From contig NZ_JAEMNU010000048.1 in the NCBI RefSeq assembly GCF_016461825.1, positions 1 through 47,390 on the forward strand: a stretch of 47,390 nucleotides of DNA, written 5' to 3'. This document shows positions 1 through 8,460 of the stretch, one piece after another. Made by a program: the position numbers and the translations under genes. Below the pieces are notes generated by a model. It saw only the letters and a program-made list of their open reading frames with translations. It made no database searches and was not told the origin of the DNA. Origin of the DNA: Rugamonas violacea (GTDB lineage Bacteria > Pseudomonadota > Gammaproteobacteria > Burkholderiales > Burkholderiaceae_D). Numbering within the stretch: position 1 is the first letter of the stretch; each line of letters begins with the position of its first letter.

Positions 1-750
1 GCCCACGTTGTAGGTCTCGCCCAGGCGGCCCGACTCCAGCACCCGGCGGATCGCCGCGCAGTGGTCGCTCACATACAGCCAGTCGCGCACCTGTTGGCCG
101 TCGCCGTAGATCGGCAGCGGTTTGCCGGCCTGGGCGTTGGCGATGATCAGCGGAATCAGTTTTTCCGGGAAGTGGTAGGGACCGTAGTTGTTCGAACAGT
201 TGGTGGTCACCGTCGGCAGGCCGTAGGTGTGGTGGTAGGAGCGCACCAGGTGGTCCGAGGCCGCCTTCGACGCCGAGTACGGGCTGTTCGGCGCGAACGC
301 GGTGGTTTCGCTGAACGGCGCGTCGTCCGGTCCCAGGGTGCCGTACACCTCGTCGGTGGAGACGTGCAGGAAGCGGAAGGCGTTTTTCTCGGCCTCGGCC
401 AGCTCGCCCCAGTAGGCGCGGGTCGCTTCGAGCAGGCTGAAGGTGCCGTTGATGTTGGTGTTGATGAACTCGCCCGGGCCGAGGATCGAACGGTCGACGT
501 GGCTCTCCGCCGCGAAGTGGACGATGGCGCGCGGCCGGTGTTCGCGCAGCAGCGCCAGCACGGTTTCCTGCTCGCAGATGTCGCCGCGCACGAACAGATG
601 GCGCGCATCCTGCTTGAGCGAGGCGAGGTTGTTCAGATTGCCCGCGTAGGTCAATTTATCGAAGTTCAAGACCGGCTCGTCGAACTGGGCCAGCCAGTCG
701 AGCACGAAATTCGAACCTATGAAACCAGCACCACCTGTCACAAAAATCAT
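1..750 (-). CDS. rfbB: dTDP-glucose 4,6-dehydratase, 3' end outside window
   Basis: This is the first 250 codons of an extended short-chain dehydrogenase that converts dTDP-glucose to dTDP-4-keto-6-deoxyglucose, the second step of dTDP-L-rhamnose supply for surface polysaccharide. The protein begins [16 protein letters not shown], the Rossmann NAD-binding GGxGxxG motif. It continues with [10 protein letters not shown], the HVSTDEVYG segment carrying the catalytic Thr-Asp-Glu, and [16 protein letters not shown], the YxxxK active site. These are diagnostic of RfbB/RmlB. The ATG at 748-750 has a GGGA Shine-Dalgarno-like stretch six bases upstream. The gene runs off the left edge of the window, so about 100 residues are missing. 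It is divergent from apaH. The rest of the rml operon is presumably to the left but cannot be seen. Confidence 0.95.
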   Translation of the reverse strand, partial: MIFVTGGAGFIGSNFVLDWLAQFDEPVLNFDKLTYAGNLNNLASLKQDARHLFVRGDICEQETVLALLREHRPRAIVHFAAESHVDRSILGPGEFINTNINGTFSLLEATRAYWGELAEAEKNAFRFLHVSTDEVYGTLGPDDAPFSETTAFAPNSPYSASKAASDHLVRSYHHTYGLPTVTTNCSNNYGPYHFPEKLIPLIIANAQAGKPLPIYGDGQQVRDWLYVSDHCAAIRRVLESGRLGETYNVG

Positions 751-876
751 TTAGTATCCCGTCCAGCAGGTTAATTTAGTAATAAGCATGATTTTAGGTG
801 AAACTGAGCCATTGCCGCGAAAAAAATTCGCTATTGTGTCAGCGATCCGGGAATATATTTTACATAATGGAATATC

Positions 877-1740
877 ATGACGCAGCGCAACAATTCTAGC
901 TGGGTAATCGGCGATTTGCAGGGCTGCCACGGCCAAACCGTGGCCTTGCTCGAGCGCATTGCGGCGCAAAACGGCGCGGACGCGCCGCGCATCCTGTTCG
1001 CCGGCGACCTGGTCAATCGCGGCCCCGACTCGCTGGCCACCCTGCGTCATGTGCGCGCGCTGGCCGAAGCCAGCGGCGGGCGGATCGACAGCGTGCTGGG
1101 CAACCACGACCTGCACCTGCTGGCGGTGGCCCACGGCATCCGCCCGCCGCACCAGTCGGACACGCTGGACGCCATCCTCGGCGCGCCCGACCGCGCCGAG
1201 CTGATCGACTGGCTGCGCCGCCGGCCGCTGGCCATCGAGGTCGACGGCCATCTGCTGGTGCACGCCGGGGTGCTGCCGCAGTGGGGCAAGACGGAGGCGC
1301 TGGCCTTGGCCGGCGAGGTCGAGGCGCAGTTGCGCGGCGCCGACCTGGCCGGCTTCCTCGGCAGCATGTACGGCAACCAACCGGCCGCCTGGAACGCCGG
1401 GCTGAGCGGCGCGGCGCGGCTGCGCTGCATCGTCAACGCGATGACGCGGCTGCGCTTCTGCGACGCCGACGGCGTGATGGATTTCAAGATGAAGGAGAGC
1501 GGCACGGCGCCGGCGGGATCGGGCCTGATGCCGTGGTTCGAGGTGCCCGGCCGGCAAACCGCGCAGGACACGGTGGCGTTCGGCCACTGGTCGGCGCTGG
1601 GCCTGCTGCTGCGGCCGAATTTGATCGGCCTCGACAGCGGCTGCGTCTGGGGCGGCCAGTTGACGGCGGTGCGTCTGCACGACCGCGCGCTGTTGCAGGT
1701 GCCCTGCCCGTCCTACCAGCAACCGGGCGGGAAGCGCTAG
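877..1740 (+). CDS. apaH: Symmetrical bis(5'-nucleosyl)-tetraphosphatase
   Basis: ApaH hydrolyses Ap4A symmetrically to two ADP and keeps this alarmone and ApnN RNA caps low. The 287-residue length is normal for the family. The calcineurin-like phosphoesterase metal motifs are in order: IGDLQGC (residues 11-17; GDLQG is the ApaH variant of GDxHG), [12 protein letters not shown] (41-52) and VLGNHDLHL (73-81). A later HAGVLPQW segment supplies another metal histidine. The start ATG follows an AT-rich stretch with no strong ribosome site. The gene is divergent from rfbB, so the roughly 126 bp at 751-876 must hold both promoters. It ends just before a palindromic element that separates it from convergent plsC. 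Confidence 0.96.
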   Translation: MTQRNNSSWVIGDLQGCHGQTVALLERIAAQNGADAPRILFAGDLVNRGPDSLATLRHVRALAEASGGRIDSVLGNHDLHLLAVAHGIRPPHQSDTLDAILGAPDRAELIDWLRRRPLAIEVDGHLLVHAGVLPQWGKTEALALAGEVEAQLRGADLAGFLGSMYGNQPAAWNAGLSGAARLRCIVNAMTRLRFCDADGVMDFKMKESGTAPAGSGLMPWFEVPGRQTAQDTVAFGHWSALGLLLRPNLIGLDSGCVWGGQLTAVRLHDRALLQVPCPSYQQPGGKR

Positions 1741-1789
1741 CGCCGAGCCGAGGCGGCTGCGGCGGCAAACACCACCCCGGGGCGGAGAG

Positions 1790-1821
1790 CCGGGGTCGGA
1801 CCCGGCCGGGTCCGACCCCGG
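1790..1821. repeat. Palindromic intergenic element, copy A (terminator-like)
   Basis: A perfect 32-bp palindrome built from CCGGGGTCGGACCC and its complement sits between the convergent genes apaH and plsC. On the plus strand it is followed directly by ATTTTT, so it can work as an intrinsic terminator for apaH. The right flank (CCCCTGGGTCT) resembles the outer arms of the copies at 30878-30945 and 35162-35227, so I treat it as a family member in inverted orientation. Function as terminator is inferred. Confidence 0.8.
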
Positions 1822-1836
1822 ATTTTTCCCCTGGGT

Positions 1837-2634
1837 CTACTCTTGACTCAACGGCATGGAAGGCGGTGCGTGGCCGGCGGCCGGGGTGATGCCGAGCGCG
1901 CCGGCGACGGCCTGGTGGGCCGCCTCGGCCAGCTCGCGGCGGTGGGCGCCGTCGCTGACAAGGCCGGCCAGGCAACTGAGCCGCGCCGTCACCGGCGCGC
2001 CGCCGAGGATCGCCACCAGGCTCGCGGCGAAGGTCATCTCGCCGACGAAGTCGATGGTGCCGTGCGGCCGGCCGGCCGGGTCGACATAGGCCAGCGCCAA
2101 GGGCTGCACCAGCACCTTGGCGTCGATGGCGGCCTCGAACAGGTTGGCGTGGAAGGGCAGCAGGTTGCCCTGCACCGCCGTGGTGCCCTCGGGGAAGAAG
2201 GCGACCCGCTCGCCGGCCTGCAGGCTGTGCACCAGGCCCTTGAAGATATGCCGCAGGTCGCGCCGGCTGCCGCGCGAGATGAACACGGTGCCGGCCTGCT
2301 GCGCCAGCCAGCCCAGCAGCGGCCAGGCGCGGATCTCGGCCTTGGCGACGAAGCGGCAGGGATACAGCGAGTTGATGACGAAGATGTCCAGCCAGGAGAC
2401 ATGGTTGGCCACCATCATCGCGTGCGGCAGGATGGCCTGGCCGTTGGCCGTCTGCTCGACCGTCACGTTACATATCGCCATCAAGCGGCGCGACCAGCGG
2501 CGGATGTGGCCGTTGCGCTGCTCCGCGCCGATCCAGGGGAAGACGACGGCGCAGGTGGCCATGCCGGCGAAGACGTGGCATATCACCCGCAGCAGGCGGA
2601 ATATCAGCTTAATTTTCAAATCACACCAAACCAA
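1837..2634 (-). CDS. plsC: 1-acyl-sn-glycerol-3-phosphate acyltransferase
   Basis: PlsC adds the second acyl chain to lysophosphatidic acid to make phosphatidic acid at the inner membrane. The protein shows the acyltransferase block NHVSWLD (HX4D, His78-Asp83), the FISRGSRRD segment, and FPEGTT (147-152), which binds the glycerol phosphate. An N-terminal hydrophobic stretch (residues 8-36) suits membrane association. The start is uncertain. The coordinate given is a TTG, and another TTG at 2619 would give a start reading (M)KIKLIFRLL; no in-frame ATG lies before the conserved region. A large hairpin ends only eight bases upstream of the start, so expression may depend on readthrough from the pyr operon or on a promoter overlapping pyrC'. 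A related lysophospholipid acyltransferase such as OlsA cannot be excluded. Confidence 0.85.
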   Translation of the reverse strand: MVWCDLKIKLIFRLLRVICHVFAGMATCAVVFPWIGAEQRNGHIRRWSRRLMAICNVTVEQTANGQAILPHAMMVANHVSWLDIFVINSLYPCRFVAKAEIRAWPLLGWLAQQAGTVFISRGSRRDLRHIFKGLVHSLQAGERVAFFPEGTTAVQGNLLPFHANLFEAAIDAKVLVQPLALAYVDPAGRPHGTIDFVGEMTFAASLVAILGGAPVTARLSCLAGLVSDGAHRRELAEAAHQAVAGALGITPAAGHAPPSMPLSQE

Positions 2635-2642
2635 AAAGCAGC

Positions 2643-2701
2643 GGGGCCGGAACGGTGCCGCCGCCCGGCGCGATGCGGGGCGGCGGCGCCGTTCCGGCCC
2701 C
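2643..2701 (-). terminator. Strong hairpin between pyrC' and plsC
   Basis: A 13-bp perfect stem (GGGGCCGGAACGG with its complement at 2689-2701) continues after one mismatch into a 10-bp stem (GCCGCCGCCC at 2657-2666 with 2678-2687), closing an 11-base loop. Read on the minus strand, the hairpin follows the end of pyrC' and leads into GCTGCTTTTTGG. It therefore fits an intrinsic terminator or attenuator at the end of the pyr genes. Confidence 0.7.
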
Positions 2702-2721
2702 GGGGTTGAGCCCGGGCGGGC

Positions 2722-4032
2722 TTAGCGCGCGGCTGCGCGTTCGAAGGCGACGTGGCCGGCGACGATGGTGGCGCGCACTTGGCCGCTCAGCTCGTAGCCG
2801 AGGAAGGGCGTGTGCTTGCCCTGGCTGGCCAGGGCGGAGGCCGCCACGGTCCAGCGCGCGGCCGGATCGAACAGGCAAACGTCGGCCACCGCGCCGACCG
2901 ACAGCGTGCCGCTGCCCAGGCCGGCGACACGGGCCGGCTCGGCGCTGATCTTGCCGACGGCGCGGGCCAGCGGCCGCATGCCGCCGCCGGGCTGGCCGGC
3001 GACGTAGTCGTCGGCCCACTTCAGCGCCAGCGACAGCAGCAGTTCCAGGCCGGTGGCGCCGGGCGAGGCTTCGCCGAAGGGCAGCAGCTTCTCGTCGTCG
3101 TCGACCGGGGTGTGGTCCGAGCAGAGCGCGTCGACGGTGCCGTCGAGCAGGCCGGCGCGGATCGCGTCGCGGTCGCGCTGGCTGCGGAACGGCGGCGTGA
3201 CGCGGGCGTTCGAGTCGAAGAAGCCGATGTCGGCGTCGGTCAGGTGGATGTGGTGGGCGCCGACGTCGCAGCTGAGCGGCAAGCCCTCCTTCTTGGCGGC
3301 GCGCACCAGCTCGATGCCGGCGGCCGAGGAGATGCGGCACAGGTGGACCCGGGCGCCGCTGGCGCGCATCAGTTCGAAGATGGTGTGCAGCGCGATGGTC
3401 TCGGACATCACCGGCACGCCGGACAGGCCCAGGCGCGAGGCCAGCGGGCCGGCGTGGGCGATGCCGCCACGGCCGATGTGGGCGTCCTGCGGCCGCAGCC
3501 AGACGGTGTACTCGAAGGTCTTGGCGTACTGCATGGCGCGCAGCAGCACGGTGGTGTCCTCGATCGGCTCCTCGGCCTGGGCGAAGCCGATGCAGCCGGC
3601 CTCGGTCAGCTCGGCCATCTCGGTCAGCGCCTGGCCCTTCAGGCCGACGGTCAGCGCGCCCAACGGGTGGACGTTGGCCAGGTTCAGCGTCTTGGCGCGG
3701 TGCTTGAGCATCTCCACCAGGCCGGGCTCGTCGAGCACCGGGTCGGTGTCGGGCGGGCAGACCAGGCTGGTGACGCCGCCCTGCATGGCCGCCTGCAGCT
3801 CGGATTCGAGGGTGGCCTTGTATTCGTAACCGGGTTCGCGCAGGCGCGCCGACAGGTCGACGAAGCCGGGCGCGACCACCAGGCCGCTGGCGTCGATGCT
3901 GCGTTCGGCGACGAAGCCGGCCGGCGCGGCGCCGACGGCGACGATCCTGCCGTCGGCGATGAACAGGTCGTGGGGGGCGTCGATGCCGTTGGCCGGATCG
4001 ATCAGCTGGCCGTTCTTGATATGTAGTTTCAT
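2722..4032 (-). CDS. pyrC': Non-catalytic dihydroorotase-like subunit (PyrC')
   Basis: The 436-residue amidohydrolase-fold protein is of dihydroorotase type, but the metal site is gone. The family signature DxHxHxR reads D59-L-S61-A-R63-L-R65, so both histidines are replaced. The AHCED-type segment reads VWLRPQD, and the CHVS segment reads CRIS (Arg233). Only the aspartate of SDHTP (306) remains. The gene directly follows pyrB with a 4-bp ATGA overlap. Pseudomonas pyrBC' has the same arrangement, and there the inactive PyrC' is needed to assemble the aspartate transcarbamoylase dodecamer. I infer the same structural role here. A catalytic dihydroorotase should be encoded elsewhere in the genome. 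Confidence 0.93.
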   Translation of the reverse strand: MKLHIKNGQLIDPANGIDAPHDLFIADGRIVAVGAAPAGFVAERSIDASGLVVAPGFVDLSARLREPGYEYKATLESELQAAMQGGVTSLVCPPDTDPVLDEPGLVEMLKHRAKTLNLANVHPLGALTVGLKGQALTEMAELTEAGCIGFAQAEEPIEDTTVLLRAMQYAKTFEYTVWLRPQDAHIGRGGIAHAGPLASRLGLSGVPVMSETIALHTIFELMRASGARVHLCRISSAAGIELVRAAKKEGLPLSCDVGAHHIHLTDADIGFFDSNARVTPPFRSQRDRDAIRAGLLDGTVDALCSDHTPVDDDEKLLPFGEASPGATGLELLLSLALKWADDYVAGQPGGGMRPLARAVGKISAEPARVAGLGSGTLSVGAVADVCLFDPAARWTVAASALASQGKHTPFLGYELSGQVRATIVAGHVAFERAAAR

Positions 4033-4994
4033 CCTTGGTTTCCTGCCAAAATGCTCATTACCGCCATCCGCACCGCGATGCCGAAGGTGACCTGCGGCAG
4101 GATCACTGCCTGCGGGCCGTCCGCCACCGCCGAGTCGATCTCGACGCCGCGGTTCATCGGCCCCGGGTGCATGACGATGGCGTCCGGCTTGGCCAGCGCC
4201 AGCCGTTCCGGCGTCAGGCCGTAGCTCTTGAAGTATTCCTGCGCCGACGGCAGCAGGGCGCCGCTCATGCGTTCGTTCTGCAGGCGCAGCATGATGATCA
4301 CGTCGACGCCCTTCAGGCCCTCGTCCATATTGGTGAAGGTGCGCACGCCCATCTGCTCCAGGCCGCCCGGCAGCAGGGTGTGCGGGCCGATCGCCCGCAC
4401 TTCCGGCACGCCCAGCGTGGTCAGGGCGTGGATGTCGGAACGCGCCACCCGGCTGTGCAGGATGTCGCCGACGATCGCCACCGTCAGGTTGGTGAAGTCC
4501 TTCTTGTAGTGGCGGATGGTGTACATGTCCAGCAGACCCTGGGTCGGGTGGGCGTGGCGGCCGTCGCCGGCGTTGACCACGTGGACGTGCGCCTGCTTGG
4601 TGTCGATCAGATGCTTGGCGATCAGGTAGGGCGCGCCGGACTGGGCGTGGCGCACCACGAACATGTCGGCGTGCATGGCCGACAGGTTGTCGATGGTGTC
4701 GAGCAGCGACTCGCCCTTGCTGGCCGAGGAGGCCTGGATGTTCAGGTTGATGACGTCGGCCGACAGGCGCTTGGAGGCGATCTCGAAGGTGGTGCGGGTG
4801 CGCGTCGAGTTCTCGAAGAACAGGTTGAAGACGCTCTTGCCGCGCATCAGCGGCACCTTCTTGACGTCGCGGTCGGAGATGCCGACGAAGGAGGAGGCGG
4901 TGTCCAGGATGTGGTTGACGATGGACTTGGGCAGGCCCTCGATCGTCAGCAAATGCTGGAGTTCGCCGTGTTTATTCAGTTGCGGATTAAGCAT
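4029..4994 (-). CDS. pyrB: Aspartate carbamoyltransferase catalytic subunit
   Basis: PyrB condenses carbamoyl phosphate and aspartate, the committed step of pyrimidine synthesis. The 321-residue protein carries the carbamoyl-phosphate signature [15 protein letters not shown] (59-73), the [10 protein letters not shown] segment (147-156) and the aspartate-side [10 protein letters not shown] near the C-terminus. Its start overlaps the end of pyrR by 8 bp and its stop overlaps pyrC' by 4 bp, so the three are translationally coupled. No regulatory chain (pyrI) is present, which matches the class A enzymes that pair with PyrC'. Confidence 0.97.
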   Translation of the reverse strand: MLNPQLNKHGELQHLLTIEGLPKSIVNHILDTASSFVGISDRDVKKVPLMRGKSVFNLFFENSTRTRTTFEIASKRLSADVINLNIQASSASKGESLLDTIDNLSAMHADMFVVRHAQSGAPYLIAKHLIDTKQAHVHVVNAGDGRHAHPTQGLLDMYTIRHYKKDFTNLTVAIVGDILHSRVARSDIHALTTLGVPEVRAIGPHTLLPGGLEQMGVRTFTNMDEGLKGVDVIIMLRLQNERMSGALLPSAQEYFKSYGLTPERLALAKPDAIVMHPGPMNRGVEIDSAVADGPQAVILPQVTFGIAVRMAVMSILAGNQG

Positions 4995-5511
4995 GGTCGT
5001 CGTCTATGGTTAGCGTGAATTTTCCGTCGGTGCCGCGCCGCAGCACCAGCGCCTGGCCCTCGGCCACGCTGACGGTGGCGGCGACGAAGTCGGCGGCGAC
5101 CGGCAGTTGGCGGCCGCCACGGTCGACCAGGGCGGCCAGCATGATGCGCGCCGGGCGGCCGTAGTCGAACAGCTCGTTGATGGCGGCGCGGGTGGTGCGG
5201 CCGGTGTAGAGCACGTCGTCGACCAGCACCAGGGTGGCGGCGTTGACGTCGAAGCCGATCTGGGTCGGCTTGATGTCGGCGTGCAGGCCCTTCTCGGCGA
5301 AGTCGTCGCGGTAGAAGGAGACGTCGATGACGCCGAGGCGGGCGCTCAGGCCGAGGTCGGCGGCGAGCCGCTCGGCCAGCCAGGCGCCGCCCGAGTGGAT
5401 GCCGACGATGGCGACGTCGCTGGCGCCGGCCAGGCCGGTCTTGAGCTGGGCCAGCAGCGTCGCGTACAAGGCCTCGGCGTCGAGCGGGGTGGTGGGGGTT
5501 GAGTTGGACAT
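4987..5511 (-). CDS. pyrR: PyrR bifunctional pyrimidine regulator / uracil phosphoribosyltransferase
   Basis: This is a phosphoribosyltransferase-fold protein of 174 residues. The PRPP-binding loop [17 protein letters not shown] lies at about 94-110, and IGIHSGG-like and DVSFYRDD motifs match PyrR. The ATG at 5509-5511 is preferred; an in-frame TTG 18 bases upstream would add six residues. It opens the pyrR-pyrB-pyrC' block, as in Pseudomonas. In Gram-positives PyrR binds leader RNA, but no attenuator-like leader is evident in the 95-bp gap before it, so how it acts here is uncertain. Confidence 0.92.
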   Translation of the reverse strand: MSNSTPTTPLDAEALYATLLAQLKTGLAGASDVAIVGIHSGGAWLAERLAADLGLSARLGVIDVSFYRDDFAEKGLHADIKPTQIGFDVNAATLVLVDDVLYTGRTTRAAINELFDYGRPARIMLAALVDRGGRQLPVAADFVAATVSVAEGQALVLRRGTDGKFTLTIDDDHA

Positions 5512-5606
5512 GGGTGGTGGCGCTCTCAAGGGGTGGTCAATTCGGGTGGTCTATCGAGTGGTATCGGTTGTGTCGGGTGGCGACGGCGGCGCGGGCGGCG
5601 CGCGCC

Positions 5607-6005
5607 TCAGCCCAGCGTGTCGAAATATTGTTGCAGGATGATGGCGGCGGCGCGGTCGTCGATCACCTCGCCGCGCTTGGCCGAGATCACCGCCGACGAG
5701 TAGCGCTCGTCGACCAGCTCGACCGGCAGGTTGAAGCGGCCGTTGAGCTGGTTGGCGAAGCGGCGGCAGCGCGCCGTCATCTCGTGCTCGGCGCCGTCCG
5801 GATGGGTCGGCAGGCCGACGATCAGCCGGGCCGGCGTCCACTCGGCGATCAGCGTGGCGATGGCGGTGAAGCGGGCCGCGTTGTCGATGGCGGCGATCAC
5901 CTTGAGCGGCTGGGCCTGGCAGATCATCGTGTTGCCGATCGCCACGCCGATGCGTTTGACGCCGAAATCGAAACCGAATACCGTTTCCAGACTCACCGTG
6001 CGCAC
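5607..6005 (-). CDS. ruvX: RuvX/YqgF RNase H-fold nuclease (putative pre-16S rRNA nuclease)
   Basis: YqgF proteins mature the 5' end of 16S rRNA and were earlier proposed as Holliday junction resolvases. The 132-residue length is typical. The RNase H-like acidic residues are visible in VFGFDFGVKRIGVA (first Asp), VDERYSSA (Glu) and IDDRAAA (last Asp). The start shown is a GTG (GTG CGC ACG GTG AGT); a second GTG lies three codons in. It sits between yqgE and pyrR in the same direction, a common proteobacterial order. Confidence 0.94.
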   Translation of the reverse strand: MRTVSLETVFGFDFGVKRIGVAIGNTMICQAQPLKVIAAIDNAARFTAIATLIAEWTPARLIVGLPTHPDGAEHEMTARCRRFANQLNGRFNLPVELVDERYSSAVISAKRGEVIDDRAAAIILQQYFDTLG

Positions 6006-6062
6006 CCCGCCGGGGCGGCCAGCGGGCTTGCAAGCGGGGTAGCAAGCGGGATCACAAACTCA

Positions 6063-6722
6063 TCAAGCATGGCCGACCTCGGTGGTCAGCATCAGCGGGT
6101 CGAAGCCGAGCAGCTTGATGGCGGCCGTGTAGCGCTCCTCGATCGGCAGGTCGAACACCACGCGCGGGTCGGCGGCGACGGTGAGCCAGCCGTTGCGGCT
6201 GATCTCGTCCTCCAGCTGGCCCGGGCTCCAGCCGGCGTAGCCGATCGACACCAGCAGACGGGTCGGGCCGGTGCCGGCGGCGACCGCCTCGAGCACGTCG
6301 ATCGAGGTGGTGAAGGCGACCTGGTCGGTCACCGTCAGCGACGAGGAGTAATGCGCGCCGGGCGTGTGCAACACGAAGCCGCGATCGTCCTGCACCGGGC
6401 CGCCGAACATGATCGGCTCGTCGACGACGGCGCTGTCCAGGCCGGCCTGCAAGGGCAGGTCGATGCGTTCGAACAGCACTTGCATGGTCATGTCGGTCGG
6501 CTTGTTGATGACCACGCCGAGCACGCCGTTGTCGTTGTGCTCGCAGACGTAGACGACGGTGCCGCCGAAGACCGGATCTTGCATCGATGGCATTGCAATC
6601 AGGAAGTGATTGGCCAAATTCAGCGCCGGCGGCTTCTGCACGTGCAGCGGCGCCAGCGGATCAATCGGCTCCGGCGGAAGGCCGGGCACAGCCAGAGTCT
6701 GGTCGATTTTGCTTTTCTTCAT
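6063..6722 (-). CDS. yqgE: YqgE/AlgH family protein (UPF0301)
   Basis: The family is recognised by NHFLIAMPSMQDPVFGG, VINKPTD, MFGGPVQDDRGFVLH and the SIGYAGWSPGQLEDEI region. It is a widespread cytosolic protein of unclear biochemical role, first linked to alginate regulation in Pseudomonas. The ATG at 6720-6722 is chosen because GAGAGAG lies about nine bases upstream; this gives 219 residues. An upstream in-frame start would add 14 unconserved residues. It heads the yqgE-ruvX-pyr gene run and is divergent from phrB. Confidence 0.93.
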   Translation of the reverse strand: MKKSKIDQTLAVPGLPPEPIDPLAPLHVQKPPALNLANHFLIAMPSMQDPVFGGTVVYVCEHNDNGVLGVVINKPTDMTMQVLFERIDLPLQAGLDSAVVDEPIMFGGPVQDDRGFVLHTPGAHYSSSLTVTDQVAFTTSIDVLEAVAAGTGPTRLLVSIGYAGWSPGQLEDEISRNGWLTVAADPRVVFDLPIEERYTAAIKLLGFDPLMLTTEVGHA

Positions 6723-6934
6723 ACACGTTGCTCTCTCTGCAGGGCTGCTGTTCTGGCACGGCAAGTCCGCCCGTTTGCTCGCTGTCTACTGTACGATGCG
6801 CCCGGAGAACCGCTGTGGTAATTTCGATAGTTTACACTGAATTGCCGCCGCCACCACCGATCACGCCTGTCGAACGGCCGTCCAGCCCGATGGTAGGCGG
6901 GAAAATCCACCCCGACCTTGACCTCCAACACAAG

Positions 6935-8401
6935 ATGAACACCGCTCCCCCAGCCCCGCAGACCTCGCTGGTGTGGTTCCGCCGCGACCTGCGCGCCTTC
7001 GACCACGCCGCCCTCCACCACGCCCTGCGACAAAGTAAAACCGTGTATTGCGTCTTCGTCTACGACAGCGCGATCCTGGCCGAGCTGCCGCGCGCCGACC
7101 GCCGGCTCGACTTCATCCACGCCAGCCTGGCCGAGCTGGCCGCCGAGCTGGAGCAACTGGGCGGCCACCTGATCGTGCGCCACGCCGACGCCGCCGAGGC
7201 AATTCCGCGACTGGCCGCCGAGCTGGCGGTCGACGCCGTCTTCGCCAACCACGACTACGAACCGCAGGCGATCGAACGCGACGCCGCCGTCGCCGCCGCG
7301 CTGCGCGCCGCCGGCCGGCAATGGTTCAGCTACAAGGACCAGGTGGTGTTCGAGCGCGACGAGGTGCTGTCGCAAACCGGCGGCGTGTTCTCCGTCTACA
7401 CGCCGTACAAGAACGCCTGGCTGAAAAAGCTGCAGGCCGAGCCGACGGTGCTGATCCCCTACAACATCGAGCCGCTGAAGGCGGCGTTGGCGCCCGGCCG
7501 CAGCGCCCTGCCCGCGCTGGCCGAGCTCGGCTTTGAAGCGAGCAACCTGGGCCAGTTGGCGATCCCGACCGGCATGTCCGGCGCCGCCGGCCTGTTCGAG
7601 CAATTCCTGCCGCGCATCGCCAACTACGGCGTGGCGCGCGACTTCCCCGCCGTCAAGGGGCCGTCCTACCTGTCGCTGCACCTGCGCTTCGGCACCCTGT
7701 CGATCCGCCATTTGGTGCGCACGGTGCTCGACCTGATGGCGCGCGGCGGCGGCGGCGACGGCGCCCAGGTCTGGCTCAACGAGCTGGTCTGGCGCGAGTT
7801 CTACGCCATGATCCTGTTCCATCACCCGCAAGTGGTCGGCCACGCCTTCAAGCCGGCCTACGACGCCATCGCGTGGGAGCAAGGGCCGGAGGCGGACGCC
7901 GCCTTCGCCGCCTGGTGCGAGGGCCGCACCGGCTATCCGCTGGTCGACGCCGCGATGGCCCAGTTGAACCAGACCGGCTATATGCACAACCGCCTGCGCA
8001 TGGTCACCGCCTGCTTCCTGATCAAGGACCTGGGCATCGATTGGCGCCGGGGCGAGGCCTATTTCGCCCTGCACCTGAACGACTTCGACCTGGCCTCCAA
8101 CAACGGCGGCTGGCAGTGGGCCGCCTCGTCCGGCTGCGACGCCCAGCCCTACTTCCGCATCTTCAACCCGATCACCCAATCGGAAAAATTCGACAGCGCC
8201 GGCCGCTTCATCCGCCGCTACCTGCCGCAGCTGGCGGCCTTGGGCGACAAGGAAATCCACGCGCCCTGGCTGGTGCCGCGCATGCTGCTCGAACAAAAGA
8301 ACCTGGTGCTGGGACGCGACTATCCGGAACCGATCGTCATGCACGACGAGGCGCGCAAGCGCACCTTGGAACGCTACGCGGTGGTCAAGAAACCCGGCTG
8401 A
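6935..8401 (+). CDS. phrB: Deoxyribodipyrimidine photo-lyase (CPD photolyase)
   Basis: This is a flavoprotein that uses blue light to reverse cyclobutane pyrimidine dimers. The 488-residue product starts at the ATG before NTAPPAPQTSLVWFRRDLR, the photolyase N-terminus that binds the antenna cofactor. The FAD and DNA-binding half includes GYPLVDAAMAQLNQTGYMHN, the ID-W-R-R-GE segment, and ASNNGGWQWAASSGCDAQ near residue 392. These are class I CPD photolyase hallmarks. The reading frame is open further upstream into yqgE's promoter side, but that part is not conserved. No repair operon partner is visible. Confidence 0.95.
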   Translation: MNTAPPAPQTSLVWFRRDLRAFDHAALHHALRQSKTVYCVFVYDSAILAELPRADRRLDFIHASLAELAAELEQLGGHLIVRHADAAEAIPRLAAELAVDAVFANHDYEPQAIERDAAVAAALRAAGRQWFSYKDQVVFERDEVLSQTGGVFSVYTPYKNAWLKKLQAEPTVLIPYNIEPLKAALAPGRSALPALAELGFEASNLGQLAIPTGMSGAAGLFEQFLPRIANYGVARDFPAVKGPSYLSLHLRFGTLSIRHLVRTVLDLMARGGGGDGAQVWLNELVWREFYAMILFHHPQVVGHAFKPAYDAIAWEQGPEADAAFAAWCEGRTGYPLVDAAMAQLNQTGYMHNRLRMVTACFLIKDLGIDWRRGEAYFALHLNDFDLASNNGGWQWAASSGCDAQPYFRIFNPITQSEKFDSAGRFIRRYLPQLAALGDKEIHAPWLVPRMLLEQKNLVLGRDYPEPIVMHDEARKRTLERYAVVKKPG

Positions 8402-8460
8402 GGATTTCCCAAACTAAACATTTGTTGTTTTGGTAATTGAGCCTAAGATAGCGGTTCGTC

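Noticed and set aside
6024..6056. Short GCAAGCGGG direct repeats between yqgE and ruvX
   Set aside because: Only two short copies in GC-rich DNA next to a gene end; no pairing partner or conservation evidence.
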